Source: Caulobacteraceae bacterium
GTDB lineage: Bacteria; Pseudomonadota; Alphaproteobacteria; Caulobacterales; Aquidulcibacteraceae
Direction of reading: 5' to 3'
DNA: 64,000 bases
Assembly (NCBI GenBank): GCA_009773335.1
Contig: WRPF01000004.1
Location: forward strand, 1-64,000
The translations under genes were made by a program, and so were the position numbers. Shown one piece after another: positions 1 to 8,221 of the stretch (positions are counted from its first letter, which is position 1; each line of letters begins with the position of its first letter). Below the pieces are notes generated by a model. That model ran no database searches. It was not told the origin of the DNA and saw nothing but the letters and a program-made list of their open reading frames with translations.

Positions 1-719
1 CCGCGCTCCGGGCCGCACGCGCCAGCGTCGTCGCGCGGCGCGCTGATTTGCAGCGCGCGCGTGTGTCTGCGGGACGCGGCGGCGCACGGGCGCAATCGGC
101 GACACCCGTCCGCAGTCCGTCCGCTGGGCGCGTCTTACGCATCCTGCAAGAAAGTCAGGGCGTGGTCGCCGTCGGCGCACCGCTCCTTGAGATGGGCGAT
201 CCCTCCGACCTTGAAGTCGTCGCTGAGTTTCTGACCCAGGACGCCACGCTCATCCAGGCCGGCGCCTCCGCGACTTTGGAGGGATGGGGCGGCGATCAGC
301 CGATCGCCGCGCGCGTCACACGGGTCGAGCCCTATGCACACACGAAGATCTCCGCGCTGGGCGTCGAAGAACAGCGGGTCAATGTCATCCTCCGGCTCGC
401 CGATCCGACAACAGCGCCGGCGCTTGGACACGGGTTCCGGCTCGATGCACGCATCATCGTCAACGAATTGCCCGAAGCCGTGCGTGTGCCGACCGACGCC
501 TTGGTGCGCAACGGCGCCGACTGGGCCGTATTCCGGATTGAACGGGGGCGAGCGCGGCTCACGCCTGTGCGCGTGGGCGTCGGCGACGACCATTACCGCG
601 TCATCCTTGATGGACTGAGCGTCGGCGATCGCGTGATCTTGTTCCCGGGTGACTCGCTTTCGGATGGCGATCAAGTCCGCGCCGGGACGCAAGGGACCGG
701 AGCACGCGCTCGGCCCTAG
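1..719 (+). CDS. RND efflux periplasmic adaptor (HlyD/membrane-fusion family), C-terminal part
   Basis: The reading frame is open from base 3, so the N-terminus lies outside the window. The visible part reads like the C-terminal half of a membrane-fusion protein: a lipoyl/barrel-sandwich return strand (SPSAGRVLRILQ), then a beta-barrel segment (LEVVAEFLTQDATLIQAGA) and a membrane-proximal domain ending near GDSLSDGDQV. Such adaptors bridge an inner-membrane RND pump to an outer-membrane channel in the periplasm. The pump and channel genes are presumably upstream, beyond the window. The stop overlaps by 4 bases the stop of the convergent metallo-hydrolase gene. Family assignment is fairly sure; the substrate is unknown. 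Confidence 0.75.
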   Translation, partial: ALRAARASVVARRADLQRARVSAGRGGARAQSATPVRSPSAGRVLRILQESQGVVAVGAPLLEMGDPSDLEVVAEFLTQDATLIQAGASATLEGWGGDQPIAARVTRVEPYAHTKISALGVEEQRVNVILRLADPTTAPALGHGFRLDARIIVNELPEAVRVPTDALVRNGADWAVFRIERGRARLTPVRVGVGDDHYRVILDGLSVGDRVILFPGDSLSDGDQVRAGTQGTGARARP

Positions 720-2293
720 AGGCGTCCCTTCAGGTCGCGCAAAATCTCTTCGCGGGCGGCGTCGTCGGCGGCGGCTTCGAGTTTGTCCTGCAGCGCCGAC
801 AAGAATTCCGCCCGCGCATTGTGCCAGTCCAGGCGCGACACCGCCTTTGGTTCAAGACGCGGCGCCGGTCCGCTCTCGCGTTCACCGGTGCTCGCTGCCC
901 GCAGGCGATAGCTCTGATCAAGCTCCGCGACCAGAATTTTGCCATCCGCCGCCTTCGACTCGACCAAGCGTCGCTTCAGGCCCGTTAGATTCTGCGGTTC
1001 ACCATGCGCAAGGAAGATCGATCCTTTCACAGGACCGCGCGCCTTCACCCAATTGACGAGACCAATCGCATCGGCGTGACCGGAATAGACATCCAGCGAC
1101 CGCACACGCGCTCTAACCTTGATCTCGTCGCCTTGGATACGAACCCGTTGCCTCCCCTCTTGGAGGAGGCGCCCGAGCGTGCCGATAGCTTGAAAGCCAA
1201 CGATCAGGACCGTCGCCTCTTCTCGCCACAATAATCGCTTCAGGTGGTGACGCACGCGGCCCGCATCGCACATGCCGCTCGCGGCGATAATGACGTGCCA
1301 ACCTTTGAACCGCTCGATGGCCCGGCTCTCCCCGACACTCTCTGTGTATTGCAGCCAGCGTGACTGGCGCAGCTTGCCAAACGGATGCTGGCCATCGTCG
1401 AGACGGCCGTGCTCCAGAAAGACCTCGCTGGCGCGGATGGCCAAAGGCGAATCGAGAAAAATCTGTCCCGGCGGCGCCTCGCCCGCTTCCATCAGTTCGA
1501 GAAGATCGACGATAAGTTCCTGCGTGCGCTCGACGGCAAACGCAGGGATGAGCAAAGGACCGCCAGCGGCATGCGCCGCGCGCATTTCCTCGGCGAGGGC
1601 TTTACGGCGCTCGGCTTGCCCTACCATGCGGCGCTCGACATCACCGTAGGTGCTCTCAACGATCAGATGATCAATGCCGACCGGCCCCTGGGGATCGTCG
1701 GCGTACTCTCTGCCTCCAGGGCCGATGTCACCGGAAAAGCAGATCCGCTGTGTGGCCCCGTCTTCAGTGAGTTCGAGCTCAACCGACGCCGCCCCGAGGA
1801 TGTGGCCGGCATTCCACCATTGCGCCCGCACACCGGGCGCAATCTCGCGCCAAGCTTTCAACGGGGTGGATCGAAACAAGCTAAGCGTCTCTTCGGCATC
1901 GGCCTTGGTGTAGATGGGTGTAACCTGTTGTCCGCCCCGGCGCTGATTGCGCCGATTGAGCGACTCCACTTCCATCTCCTGAATGGCGCCCGCGTCCGGC
2001 AGCATCACGCGGCAAAGCTCGATCGTCCCTTCAGTCGCATAGATCGGCCCATTGAACCCCTGCAGCGCTAATTTGGGCAGCAACCCGCTATGGTCGATAT
2101 GGGCGTGGGTGAGGAGCACGGCGTCGATCTCCTCCGGCCGAAACGGAAATCGCTCATAGTTCAGCGCTTTGAGCGTCTTCGGCCCCTGAAACAGACCGCA
2201 ATCGACCAGCACTTTGGCCGGCCCCATCTCCACCAGCGCACATGCGCCGGTCACGCAACCGGCCGCGCCAAAGAAATGCAATCGTGCGCTCAC
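716..2293 (-). CDS. MBL-fold metallo-hydrolase with beta-CASP and RNA-specificity domains
   Basis: The protein has about 525 residues. The N-terminal metallo-beta-lactamase fold carries the metal-binding motif LTHAHIDHSG. A beta-CASP insertion (SGMCDAGRVRHHL) and a C-terminal RNA-specificity motif (VYSGHADA) follow. This is the order seen in CPSF73-like and RNase J-like exo/endoribonucleases, which act on RNA in the cytoplasm. I start it at a GTG because GGAGG lies 6 bases upstream; a TTG four codons earlier overlaps that Shine-Dalgarno. Bacterial members of this non-RNase-J clade are often stand-alone, and their RNA targets are mostly unknown. No operon partner is visible: the neighbour on one side is convergent and the gap upstream is about 140 bases. 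Confidence 0.85.
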   Translation of the reverse strand: MSARLHFFGAAGCVTGACALVEMGPAKVLVDCGLFQGPKTLKALNYERFPFRPEEIDAVLLTHAHIDHSGLLPKLALQGFNGPIYATEGTIELCRVMLPDAGAIQEMEVESLNRRNQRRGGQQVTPIYTKADAEETLSLFRSTPLKAWREIAPGVRAQWWNAGHILGAASVELELTEDGATQRICFSGDIGPGGREYADDPQGPVGIDHLIVESTYGDVERRMVGQAERRKALAEEMRAAHAAGGPLLIPAFAVERTQELIVDLLELMEAGEAPPGQIFLDSPLAIRASEVFLEHGRLDDGQHPFGKLRQSRWLQYTESVGESRAIERFKGWHVIIAASGMCDAGRVRHHLKRLLWREEATVLIVGFQAIGTLGRLLQEGRQRVRIQGDEIKVRARVRSLDVYSGHADAIGLVNWVKARGPVKGSIFLAHGEPQNLTGLKRRLVESKAADGKILVAELDQSYRLRAASTGERESGPAPRLEPKAVSRLDWHNARAEFLSALQDKLEAAADDAAREEILRDLKGRL

Positions 2294-2431
2294 GCCGACC
2301 TCCAATGATCTTGTTCACCCAATGACCAGCCCCCTTTGCTACGGGAGCATTTTTCGCCACGGCTCCGGCCAGGGCACACCACGTCGATTGATTTCCACAC
2401 CCTCATGCAAGGCGGCGGGCTCGACGATTGA

Positions 2432-3142
2432 TCAGTCGTCATCCTCGCGCCCTTCTCCAGAACTGGCGCTACGGTGACAGCTCGCACAATTTTCGAAGTT
2501 CCGGATGCCTTCTTCCCAGTGCAAGGCACGGATTTGGTCGGGCCGGTGTTCGTGGCAGCTGAAGCACGTGTACCGACTAAAGTCATTGTTCACGTGGCAA
2601 CTTGAACACGGCACGTCATGTGGCCCGTCGAGAGCGAAGAACCGGTCATGGTCAAATGTTGCAGGACGCCAGCTCTCCTGACTGTGGCACGTACTGCAGT
2701 TTGCGCCCATGTTGCGATGAAGCGCATTGGAAGGCGGCGTGTGACAGCTTGAACACTGCTCTCGCGTCGCGACATTCAAGAGTTCGTGGGAAAACGTGAC
2801 GCGCCCGCTGGCGCGCGTGCTCGCCGTCAGATGCTCAGTATGGCACGACAGGCAATTCTGCGACGTCAACGCCTGGTGAAATGGCGGTCTCGCATTGGAT
2901 CGCGCGATTGGAGCGCCAGAAGTCGTTCGAAGCCCGATGTCGGCGGCAGCGTGGCAGGTCGTGCAACGCTCTGGCGTGGCGCCTCGAAAAGGTACGTGGC
3001 AGGAGGAGCATTCCGTCGCAAGATCGGCGTGCGCCGCGCTCAGCGGGCCCGGGCTGATCATGTGCTGCGGGTAAACGAAGATGAGGCCAAGCAACGCGGC
3101 GAGGTTGGCCGCGATGATGAGCAAAATCCAGCGCCCTTTCAT
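2432..3142 (-). CDS. Membrane-anchored multihaem (8 CxxCH) cytochrome c
   Basis: About 236 residues. A single N-terminal hydrophobic segment (LLIIAANLAALLGLIFVYP) should anchor or export it. The mature part contains eight CxxCH haem c motifs: CSSCH, CTTCH, CLSCH, CSSCH, CSTCH, CSSCH, CFSCH and CASCH. It resembles cytochrome c3/NapC-NrfH-type electron carriers facing the periplasm. The ATG start overlaps the stop of the upstream membrane protein by 4 bases, so the two are translationally coupled. With the reductase and the b-type membrane protein it should form a path from NAD(P)H through flavin and 2Fe-2S, membrane haem, and multihaem c to an unknown periplasmic acceptor. The tail is acidic (EGREDDD). 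Confidence 0.85.
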   Translation of the reverse strand: MKGRWILLIIAANLAALLGLIFVYPQHMISPGPLSAAHADLATECSSCHVPFRGATPERCTTCHAAADIGLRTTSGAPIARSNARPPFHQALTSQNCLSCHTEHLTASTRASGRVTFSHELLNVATREQCSSCHTPPSNALHRNMGANCSTCHSQESWRPATFDHDRFFALDGPHDVPCSSCHVNNDFSRYTCFSCHEHRPDQIRALHWEEGIRNFENCASCHRSASSGEGREDDD

Positions 3143-3717
3143 CGCCACCCCCAATACCAGAACACAGCGATGATGTGCGCGAGAGCGAGAACCGCGAAGG
3201 CGAGCGTGATCGGAAAGTGGACGACGCGCCACTGCTTGACGACATCAAACGTCAGACTATCCCAGTAGGTGCTGTCTTCCAGTTCTTCTTGCGAAAGCCC
3301 CTCCTGCTCCAATCGTTTTCGCGTTTCCTCGAGACGCTTGCGCGCGCGCTGCAATAAGAACTTGCCCGTTAGACCACTGCCGACATTGATCAGCATGGCC
3401 CAGACCGCGAGCCATCCCAGGATCGCATTGAAGTGAACGCCGGCATGGACAAGCACGAGGAGCGATCCAGCCCAGGCCATCCGCTCGTGCAGCCGCAAAA
3501 GGTCCACCGGTTTGCCAGAGCTGATCAGCTTGCGCTTTCGCAGCGAATACCCGAACGATCCAATGATCAGCAGGACGCCTGGAATGCCGAGGTAACGGCC
3601 GATCCACACCGCCTTCAGCAGATGCAGCGCCAGATCGAGCAAGAGAGCCGTCGCCGCCAGCGCAACCAGCGCCAGCAGAAACGGAAGCACTTCTCGACCC
3701 AGAACGCTGCCCCTCAT
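3139..3717 (-). CDS. Cytochrome-b-like transmembrane protein (ferric-reductase-like)
   Basis: About 192 residues with four or five hydrophobic helices (for example FLLALVALAATALLLDLALH and GIPGVLLIIGSFGYSL) and histidines placed as possible haem b ligands: LRLHERMAWAGS, VLVHAGVHFNAI, WRVVHFPITLAFAVLALAHI. A charged soluble stretch (RKRLEETRKRLEQEGLSQEE) lies between helices. It is the middle gene of the operon: it starts 5 bases after the reductase stop and overlaps the multihaem cytochrome gene by 4 bases. The likely role is transmembrane electron transfer between the cytoplasmic flavin/2Fe-2S reductase and the periplasmic cytochrome. I chose the ATG nearest the upstream stop; an upstream in-frame start lies inside the preceding gene. 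Confidence 0.7.
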   Translation of the reverse strand: MRGSVLGREVLPFLLALVALAATALLLDLALHLLKAVWIGRYLGIPGVLLIIGSFGYSLRKRKLISSGKPVDLLRLHERMAWAGSLLVLVHAGVHFNAILGWLAVWAMLINVGSGLTGKFLLQRARKRLEETRKRLEQEGLSQEELEDSTYWDSLTFDVVKQWRVVHFPITLAFAVLALAHIIAVFWYWGWR

Positions 3718-3722
3718 GCCGG

Positions 3723-4967
3723 TCACGCCTCCAGAACCAAGGCGGACGTCGGCACGGACACACACAGAAGGCAGTGACCGTCGCGCACTTCATAATCGGG
3801 CTTTTGCGTTTCGCGAACCGAACCAGAGACAATGTTTGCTTCACAGGTTCCGCAACTTCCGGAGCGACACCCCGAGTCAACCTCGACGCCATTGCGCTCA
3901 GCGAAATCGAGCAATGAGGCGTCCTGGCCATTCCAAATGATCGACCGGCCGGCTCGCCGAAAACGAACGTCAAAGGGCCCTGCCTCTGGCGCCGAAACTG
4001 ACGGTCGCAATGATGCTGGCCCAAAAGCCTCCGTCCGAATGTCACTTGTCGGTATTCCCCACGCCCGAAGCGCAGGCACAATGCTCTCCATCATTGCCGG
4101 CGGCCCGCACACATAGAAGGTGTGGGCGACCCCATCAGGCAACGTGCGCTTCAGGAGATCGATGTCGACGCGCCCGACCGACACGTGGAGTCCTTCGCCA
4201 TCAGACGGTGACGGCGTGTCGTAGAGGACGTGAAGGCGAAAGTTTGGGTGGGACTGAGCAAGTTCTTCCAGCGTCGTTCTGAACGCATACACGGCGCCAT
4301 TTTGCACGCCGTAGAAGAGGTGGAGTGTGCGGTCGGGCTGCTCGGCGAACGCCCACAACAGCATACTCAGCATGGGCGTGATGCCGATGCCACCAGCAAC
4401 AAGCACGGTAGCCCGGCTCGGGTCCGCATCGAGGAAAAACTGCCCCGCTGGCGCCTTCACTTTGATGATGTCGCCGACCTGCACCCGGTCGTGAAAGTAG
4501 CTGGAGCAGATGCCTGGCGGCGCATTTGGAAACGCGGCGGGCGCTGCCGCCCGCTTGATTGTAACGCGATAGTTCGCCGGATCGGGGCGGCTGGAGAGCG
4601 AATAACATCGCGTGATTGGCCCTGAGAGTCCGCCATCCCCGATCAGAGGCGAAGGACCTCCTGGCGCCGAGAATGTCAGGAACTGACCCGGCTTGAAGGG
4701 CGGCAGTGGAGCCCCGTCAACGGGTTCAAAATAGAACGAGCATTGTGTCCGCGCATCATCTTCGAACGCGCGCCGGGTTATCCGAAAGTTGCGCCAATAG
4801 GGCCACGCGGGAGATGAGGCGTTTGCAGGCGTGGACGGCGCATCTGCCGAAAGGGAATTGCGCCAACGCCAGACAGACACGCCGATTCCGCAAATCAACT
4901 GCAGCAGAAGGACAAAGACAATGAGGAAAAGAAGCTGGAGCGTCGTCATGCCGACCGGCATCGACAT
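3723..4967 (-). CDS. Ferredoxin-NAD(P)H-reductase-type flavoprotein with C-terminal 2Fe-2S domain
   Basis: About 414 residues. An N-terminal membrane helix (LQLLFLIVFVLLLQLICGIG) precedes a flavin-binding barrel with RCYSLSS, an NAD(P)-binding domain with GGIGITPMLSML and CGPPAMM, and a plant-type 2Fe-2S ferredoxin domain (CRSGSCGTC, with the last cysteine pair at CLLC). The fusion resembles the reductase modules of oxygenases and of nitric oxide dioxygenase-like hybrids. It should take electrons from NAD(P)H and pass them to the b-type membrane protein encoded next. The start is uncertain: in-frame ATGs lie at 4967, 4961 and 4949, and a TTG at 5018 is less likely. It is the first gene of the operon, divergent from the lipoprotein gene across a gap of about 250 bases. 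Confidence 0.85.
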   Translation of the reverse strand: MSMPVGMTTLQLLFLIVFVLLLQLICGIGVSVWRWRNSLSADAPSTPANASSPAWPYWRNFRITRRAFEDDARTQCSFYFEPVDGAPLPPFKPGQFLTFSAPGGPSPLIGDGGLSGPITRCYSLSSRPDPANYRVTIKRAAAPAAFPNAPPGICSSYFHDRVQVGDIIKVKAPAGQFFLDADPSRATVLVAGGIGITPMLSMLLWAFAEQPDRTLHLFYGVQNGAVYAFRTTLEELAQSHPNFRLHVLYDTPSPSDGEGLHVSVGRVDIDLLKRTLPDGVAHTFYVCGPPAMMESIVPALRAWGIPTSDIRTEAFGPASLRPSVSAPEAGPFDVRFRRAGRSIIWNGQDASLLDFAERNGVEVDSGCRSGSCGTCEANIVSGSVRETQKPDYEVRDGHCLLCVSVPTSALVLEA

Positions 4968-5224
4968 TCCGAGAGCGGAGCCGCGGCTTGCGCGTTCATT
5001 TTTTACCTCGCCCAGCAATGCGAGGGAGAACCCAAAAAGCCCGCGCTGTCGTTGATCTCGCTCAAGGCCGGAACCTCAGTCACGGTCCAAGCTTCGTAGC
5101 GAATAACGGTTGGGTAACGCGTGTGTTCCCCGGGGGCCGCGATACCTCGATGAAGCACCACGCGAGGTCGTTTGGCGCTTGTTAGGCAACCGCCCATTGC
5201 CGACGGGACGCGCAGGAGCACAGC

Positions 5225-5770
5225 ATGACAACAGGCATCGCCGACGCCGACGCGTCCACTCCCCCTGTGGCTGGCGAGCAGACAGAGTGTGCCGGTAGTC
5301 GCATCGCGACGCGAGAATGGCGCCCGCTTCTCCAAGCAGCCCCCTTTCTCGTCGTCAGCATGATGTTGATGGCATGCTCGCCCCAGCCCTCGCCGCCCAG
5401 CGCGGACCAGATGACAGCCGCAGAGTCCACGCAAGCCGAGGCGTCACTTGCTCGTGTCGAGGCAAGCATCCTGACCAGAACGGGGCTGACCGAGAATGAC
5501 ATTGATGTTTCCTGGAACGCTGGGCAATTCACCGTTGCGATCATCAACAGTCCGCTGAACAACGGCGAGCACAGCGTGCGAAACACTCAGGCCTTGGACA
5601 TCGTCAACGCTCTGGCAAGCGCCATTTCAGGATTGCCCGAGTTCGCTGCGGCAACTGGCGCTCACGTGAATTACATTGATCGCCCCGTCGGCGGCGGGGA
5701 AGAGCGCCTCATCGACGGGATCGATTTCCGAAAGGACGCATCCGGGCTTTTCACTCTACACACGACGTGA
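5225..5770 (+). CDS. Putative lipoprotein of unknown function
   Basis: 181 residues. AGGAG sits 6 bases before the ATG. A hydrophobic stretch (LLQAAPFLVVSMMLMACS) ends in a lipobox-like LMAC, so the protein is probably a lipid-anchored envelope protein. An unusual 30-residue polar leader precedes the signal-like segment. The mature part (about 135 residues) has no recognised motif. It is divergent from the redox operon, and the gap between them probably holds both promoters. I do not recognise the family. Confidence 0.6.
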   Translation: MTTGIADADASTPPVAGEQTECAGSRIATREWRPLLQAAPFLVVSMMLMACSPQPSPPSADQMTAAESTQAEASLARVEASILTRTGLTENDIDVSWNAGQFTVAIINSPLNNGEHSVRNTQALDIVNALASAISGLPEFAAATGAHVNYIDRPVGGGEERLIDGIDFRKDASGLFTLHTT

Positions 5771-5985
5771 GGCAACCTGCTCAACCGGCATCGGCGCGCC
5801 TTGGGCGTTTCACTCCAAGCAAGCTGCAAGTTTCGCGCACCTGGCGATGTGACGCCGCCAGGCCAGCACGCGCGCCTGTTTCAATCATCGACAACAGACT
5901 CATGTGCGGGCGGATGCGCCGGGTTCCCCGAAATGCGCGGGCACTAAAGAATTGGTCCCAGATCGAAATCAGCGTGACCTGACCG

Positions 5986-6573
5986 CTACGTTCGGGCGAA
6001 CGCTAACAAGGGTGCCATATCACCGGCGTCGGCGGCCTTGAGCGCACCAACATAAGCCTGACGTGTCTCCGACGCCGCCACGATCGAACCTCGCCCCCAG
6101 GTGAAGCGCTCCTGGCCCAGCCGCAGCGCGAGGAGATCGGCGGCGAGTCGCGACCAGCGGCCATTGCCGTTCGGAAACGGATGGATGGCGACAAGCTTGT
6201 GATGGAAGCGCACAGCGATCTCGTCGGGCGGATAGGTCTGGTGCTCGACCCAATAGCGCGTGTCATCGAGCGCCTGGCGCAGCGCGATTTCGATCGTCCA
6301 ATGATCGACGCCGAGATTGCGCGCGCTGGTTCGGTATTTGCCTGCCCAGCGCCAGACGTCGCCGAACATCCGAAGATGCAGGCGGCGCAGGAACACTTCA
6401 TCGAGCGCGTCCCGCTTGCGCGACAGCGCCCAGCGTTCGCCGGCAAGCACATTGAGCGCTTCAGCCTCGTTCAGTTCGTGCCGGAGCGCGACATAGCTGA
6501 GTTTGAGGTCGAGACGCTCTTCTGGCGTCAGAGGCGTCGCCGCATCGTCGGCCTGAAACGGATCGTCGCTCAT
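5986..6573 (-). CDS. Mobile mystery protein B, Fic-domain toxin-like protein
   Basis: 195 residues. The Fic core motif reads HPFPNGNGR, followed by WSRLAADLLALRLGQERFTWG, as in mobile mystery protein B. Fic enzymes transfer AMP or related groups from nucleotides to target proteins. In the general motif the fifth residue is Asp/Glu (metal ligand); here it is Asn, which I believe is usual in this subfamily. The start was set at an ATG 5 bases after the stop of the HTH gene, giving a two-gene operon. The A/B pair is found on mobile elements and is read as a toxin-antitoxin-like addiction module. A decayed second copy of its 3' end lies at about 47.1 kb. Confidence 0.85.
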   Translation of the reverse strand: MSDDPFQADDAATPLTPEERLDLKLSYVALRHELNEAEALNVLAGERWALSRKRDALDEVFLRRLHLRMFGDVWRWAGKYRTSARNLGVDHWTIEIALRQALDDTRYWVEHQTYPPDEIAVRFHHKLVAIHPFPNGNGRWSRLAADLLALRLGQERFTWGRGSIVAASETRQAYVGALKAADAGDMAPLLAFART

Positions 6574-6578
6574 GCCCG

Positions 6579-7031
6579 TCAGCCCCAGAGACGCTTGCCG
6601 CCAGCCTTGGCGATGTCGGCGGTGAGCGCCTCCAGCATTTCGCGCTTGTCGCCGGCGCGCACGCCTTGGGCTTCCAACTCCATGGTGTGGAGGGCGGCGG
6701 CGAGTTCTTTCTTCGCCGCCGCTTTGGCCGCCTCCTCGACCATCGCATCGAGGCTCTTGTTGGGGACCAGCGCATAGACGAGCGTGCAATCAAGCGCTTC
6801 AGCGGCGCGCCTCAAGGTGGCAAGCGTGATGGCGCCTTTGGCTTCGTTCTTCTCAAGCTCGGAAAGGCTTGCGGGACGGATGCCGAGGCGGCGGGCCAAT
6901 TGGGCGCCGGTGAGGCCCAGGGCGTCGCGAAGGGCGCGGACCCAGCCCATGGGGGGAGCGGCCCCAAGGCCGGCAAAGGCTTTGAGGCGCTCGTCGAGCC
7001 GACGGCGGGCCAGGGTTTGGGCGGCTTTCAC
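6579..7031 (-). CDS. Mobile mystery protein A, XRE-type DNA-binding protein
   Basis: 150 residues starting with GTG. The N-terminal Cro/C1-type helix-turn-helix (ALGLTGAQLARRLGIRPASL, then SELEKNEAKGAI) is followed by ALDCTLVYALVPN, the signature of mobile mystery protein A. A helical Ala/Lys/Glu-rich tail follows. It is the first gene of the A/B operon and probably represses its own promoter and restrains the Fic partner. Upstream are two copies of GGTTATAGCCT 33 bp apart; the nearer one contains TATAAC on the coding strand, so repressor and RNA polymerase would compete there. Confidence 0.85.
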   Translation of the reverse strand: MKAAQTLARRRLDERLKAFAGLGAAPPMGWVRALRDALGLTGAQLARRLGIRPASLSELEKNEAKGAITLATLRRAAEALDCTLVYALVPNKSLDAMVEEAAKAAAKKELAAALHTMELEAQGVRAGDKREMLEALTADIAKAGGKRLWG

Positions 7032-7065
7032 AGGGTATGACCTTATCTACCAGTCGTTTAAAGTA

Positions 7066-7109
7066 GGTTATAGCCTGTCATTACGCAATCCCTTGTATGG
7101 TTATAGCCT
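7066..7109 (-). promoter_or_regulatory. Promoter and probable operator of the mobile mystery A/B operon
   Basis: GGTTATAGCCT occurs at 7066-7076 and again at 7099-7109, exactly 33 bp apart (about three helical turns). Each copy with one flanking base (AGGTTATAGCCT) is a nearly perfect palindrome around TATA. On the minus strand the nearer copy gives TATAAC, a good -10 about 35 bases before the GTG. The arrangement fits a dimeric HTH repressor overlapping its own promoter. Confidence 0.55.
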
Positions 7110-7558
7110 AATATTAGTTCGGTCTGGGCGTCGCCGCCTGCGGCGGCCGGGCGCTTGTGCTGACGCACGAAGCCGCGCCGCTTTGCCCGTCGAAGGGGCG
7201 CGTCTTCGCCCTCCGGGCGGCGCTCCCTGACGCGGGTCCCCTGCCATCGTGCGCGCCGGCGTCAAGGGACGGCTTCGCCTCTTCGCCCTGGACGCCGGCT
7301 TGCGCGCGATGGCGGCGCGGAAGGTGTCGGGACGTGGGAGCCACGTCCCGGTTCATTCGACCTCGCGCCCTGCTCGGGCGGAGGTCGAACATGGGAGCAT
7401 GGGCTGGTTCAAAGCGCAGAGAATGCTCGTCGGCGCGTGCATTGATAAATTTGGGCTGGTGGCCTCGTCCTGGCGGGGGCGTTTGGCGCTCGAACGGCCC
7501 GCTAGGCCGCCGTTGCGGCAACCTGTCGAATCCGGCATAAAGGAAACGATGGTGACAT
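7110..7558. other. 450-bp non-coding region with two strong hairpins before the LexA-CBASS operon
   Basis: No convincing gene is present. Two consecutive inverted repeats stand out. The first is CGGGACGTGG at 7328-7337 with CCACGTCCCG at 7341-7350 (10 bp, 3-base loop). The second is TTCGACCTC at 7356-7364 with GAGGTCGAA at 7381-7389, with an inner CGCCC/GGGCG pair (14 bp with one bulge). A shorter CGGCC/GGCCG pair is at 7495-7509. The block GGCCGGGCGCTT at 7145-7156 also occurs before ssb (34129-34140). The region should hold the CBASS operon promoter. It could be a structured leader, a small RNA or a single-strand promoter. Confidence 0.5.
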
Positions 7559-8221
7559 ATGGCGTTTCATACCATGGCTCCTAACCGGAAAGTAAGCGCC
7601 GCCGCCGTGGCGGAGGCGATCTCGCGGCTCCTCGCCGAGACCGGCCAGCCGCCGACCATCGAGGAATTGCGCGAAGCGCTCGATGTCGGCTCGACACGAA
7701 CGGTGCTGCGCTACCTGCTGGAGCTGGAGGAGGCCGGCGTCATCGAGCGCTGGGCAGGCGCGCGCGGCCTGCGCCTCATCCGTCAGCCGGGCATTGGCGA
7801 TCAAACGATCGAAGTCCCGCTCCTCGGCGAAGCGCCCGCGGGCGCGCTGATGGACGCGATCGAGAACCGGCTCGGCTCTGTGCGCATCGCCCGCCCCCGG
7901 CGCGATCGGGAACAGCTCTTCCTCCTTCGCGTCCGCGGCGATTCCATGAACCAGGCGGAAGTCAGCGGGCGGCTCATCGAGGATGGCGATCTCGTGCTCG
8001 TGCGACGCGCCAGCGCCGCCAATCCCGGCGACATCATCGTCGCGCTGGTGGATGGCCAAGCGACGATCAAGCGTCTGAAGCTTGGACCGCATTACGTCGT
8101 CCTGCGCCCGCAATCCTCCAACCCGGCCCACACGCCGATCATTATCGAAGGCGAGATCGCCATTCAGGGCGTCGTCATCGACGTCATCAAGCAAGGCGAG
8201 GCGGCCCTATGGCAGGATTGA
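7559..8221 (+). CDS. LexA-family S24 self-cleaving repressor, first gene of the CBASS operon
   Basis: 220 residues. The N-terminal winged helix resembles LexA (PPTIEELREALDVGSTRTV). The C-terminal S24 peptidase domain has the Ala-Gly cleavage site (GEAPAGAL, about residues 94-95), nucleophile serine in RGDSMN (about 129) and general-base lysine in GQATIKRL (about 171). All parts for RecA-stimulated self-cleavage are therefore present. The gene overlaps the HNH-SAVED gene by 13 bases, so it belongs to the same transcript. The inference is that it represses this operon and releases it on DNA damage. The start is ambiguous: ATG at 7559 or 7574. An ATGGT/ACCAT inverted repeat spans 7549-7575 and could be the operator if the later start is used. 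Confidence 0.85.
   Translation: MAFHTMAPNRKVSAAAVAEAISRLLAETGQPPTIEELREALDVGSTRTVLRYLLELEEAGVIERWAGARGLRLIRQPGIGDQTIEVPLLGEAPAGALMDAIENRLGSVRIARPRRDREQLFLLRVRGDSMNQAEVSGRLIEDGDLVLVRRASAANPGDIIVALVDGQATIKRLKLGPHYVVLRPQSSNPAHTPIIIEGEIAIQGVVIDVIKQGEAALWQD

Noticed and set aside
5771-5985. Possible left attachment site of the ICE
   Set aside because: The segment has a loosely similar string (attggtcccagatcg) to the guaA end (attcccactcgatcg), but the match is too poor to count.
7114-7521. Several open frames in the CBASS leader region
   Set aside because: They cross strong hairpins, overlap each other on both strands and have shadow-like composition.
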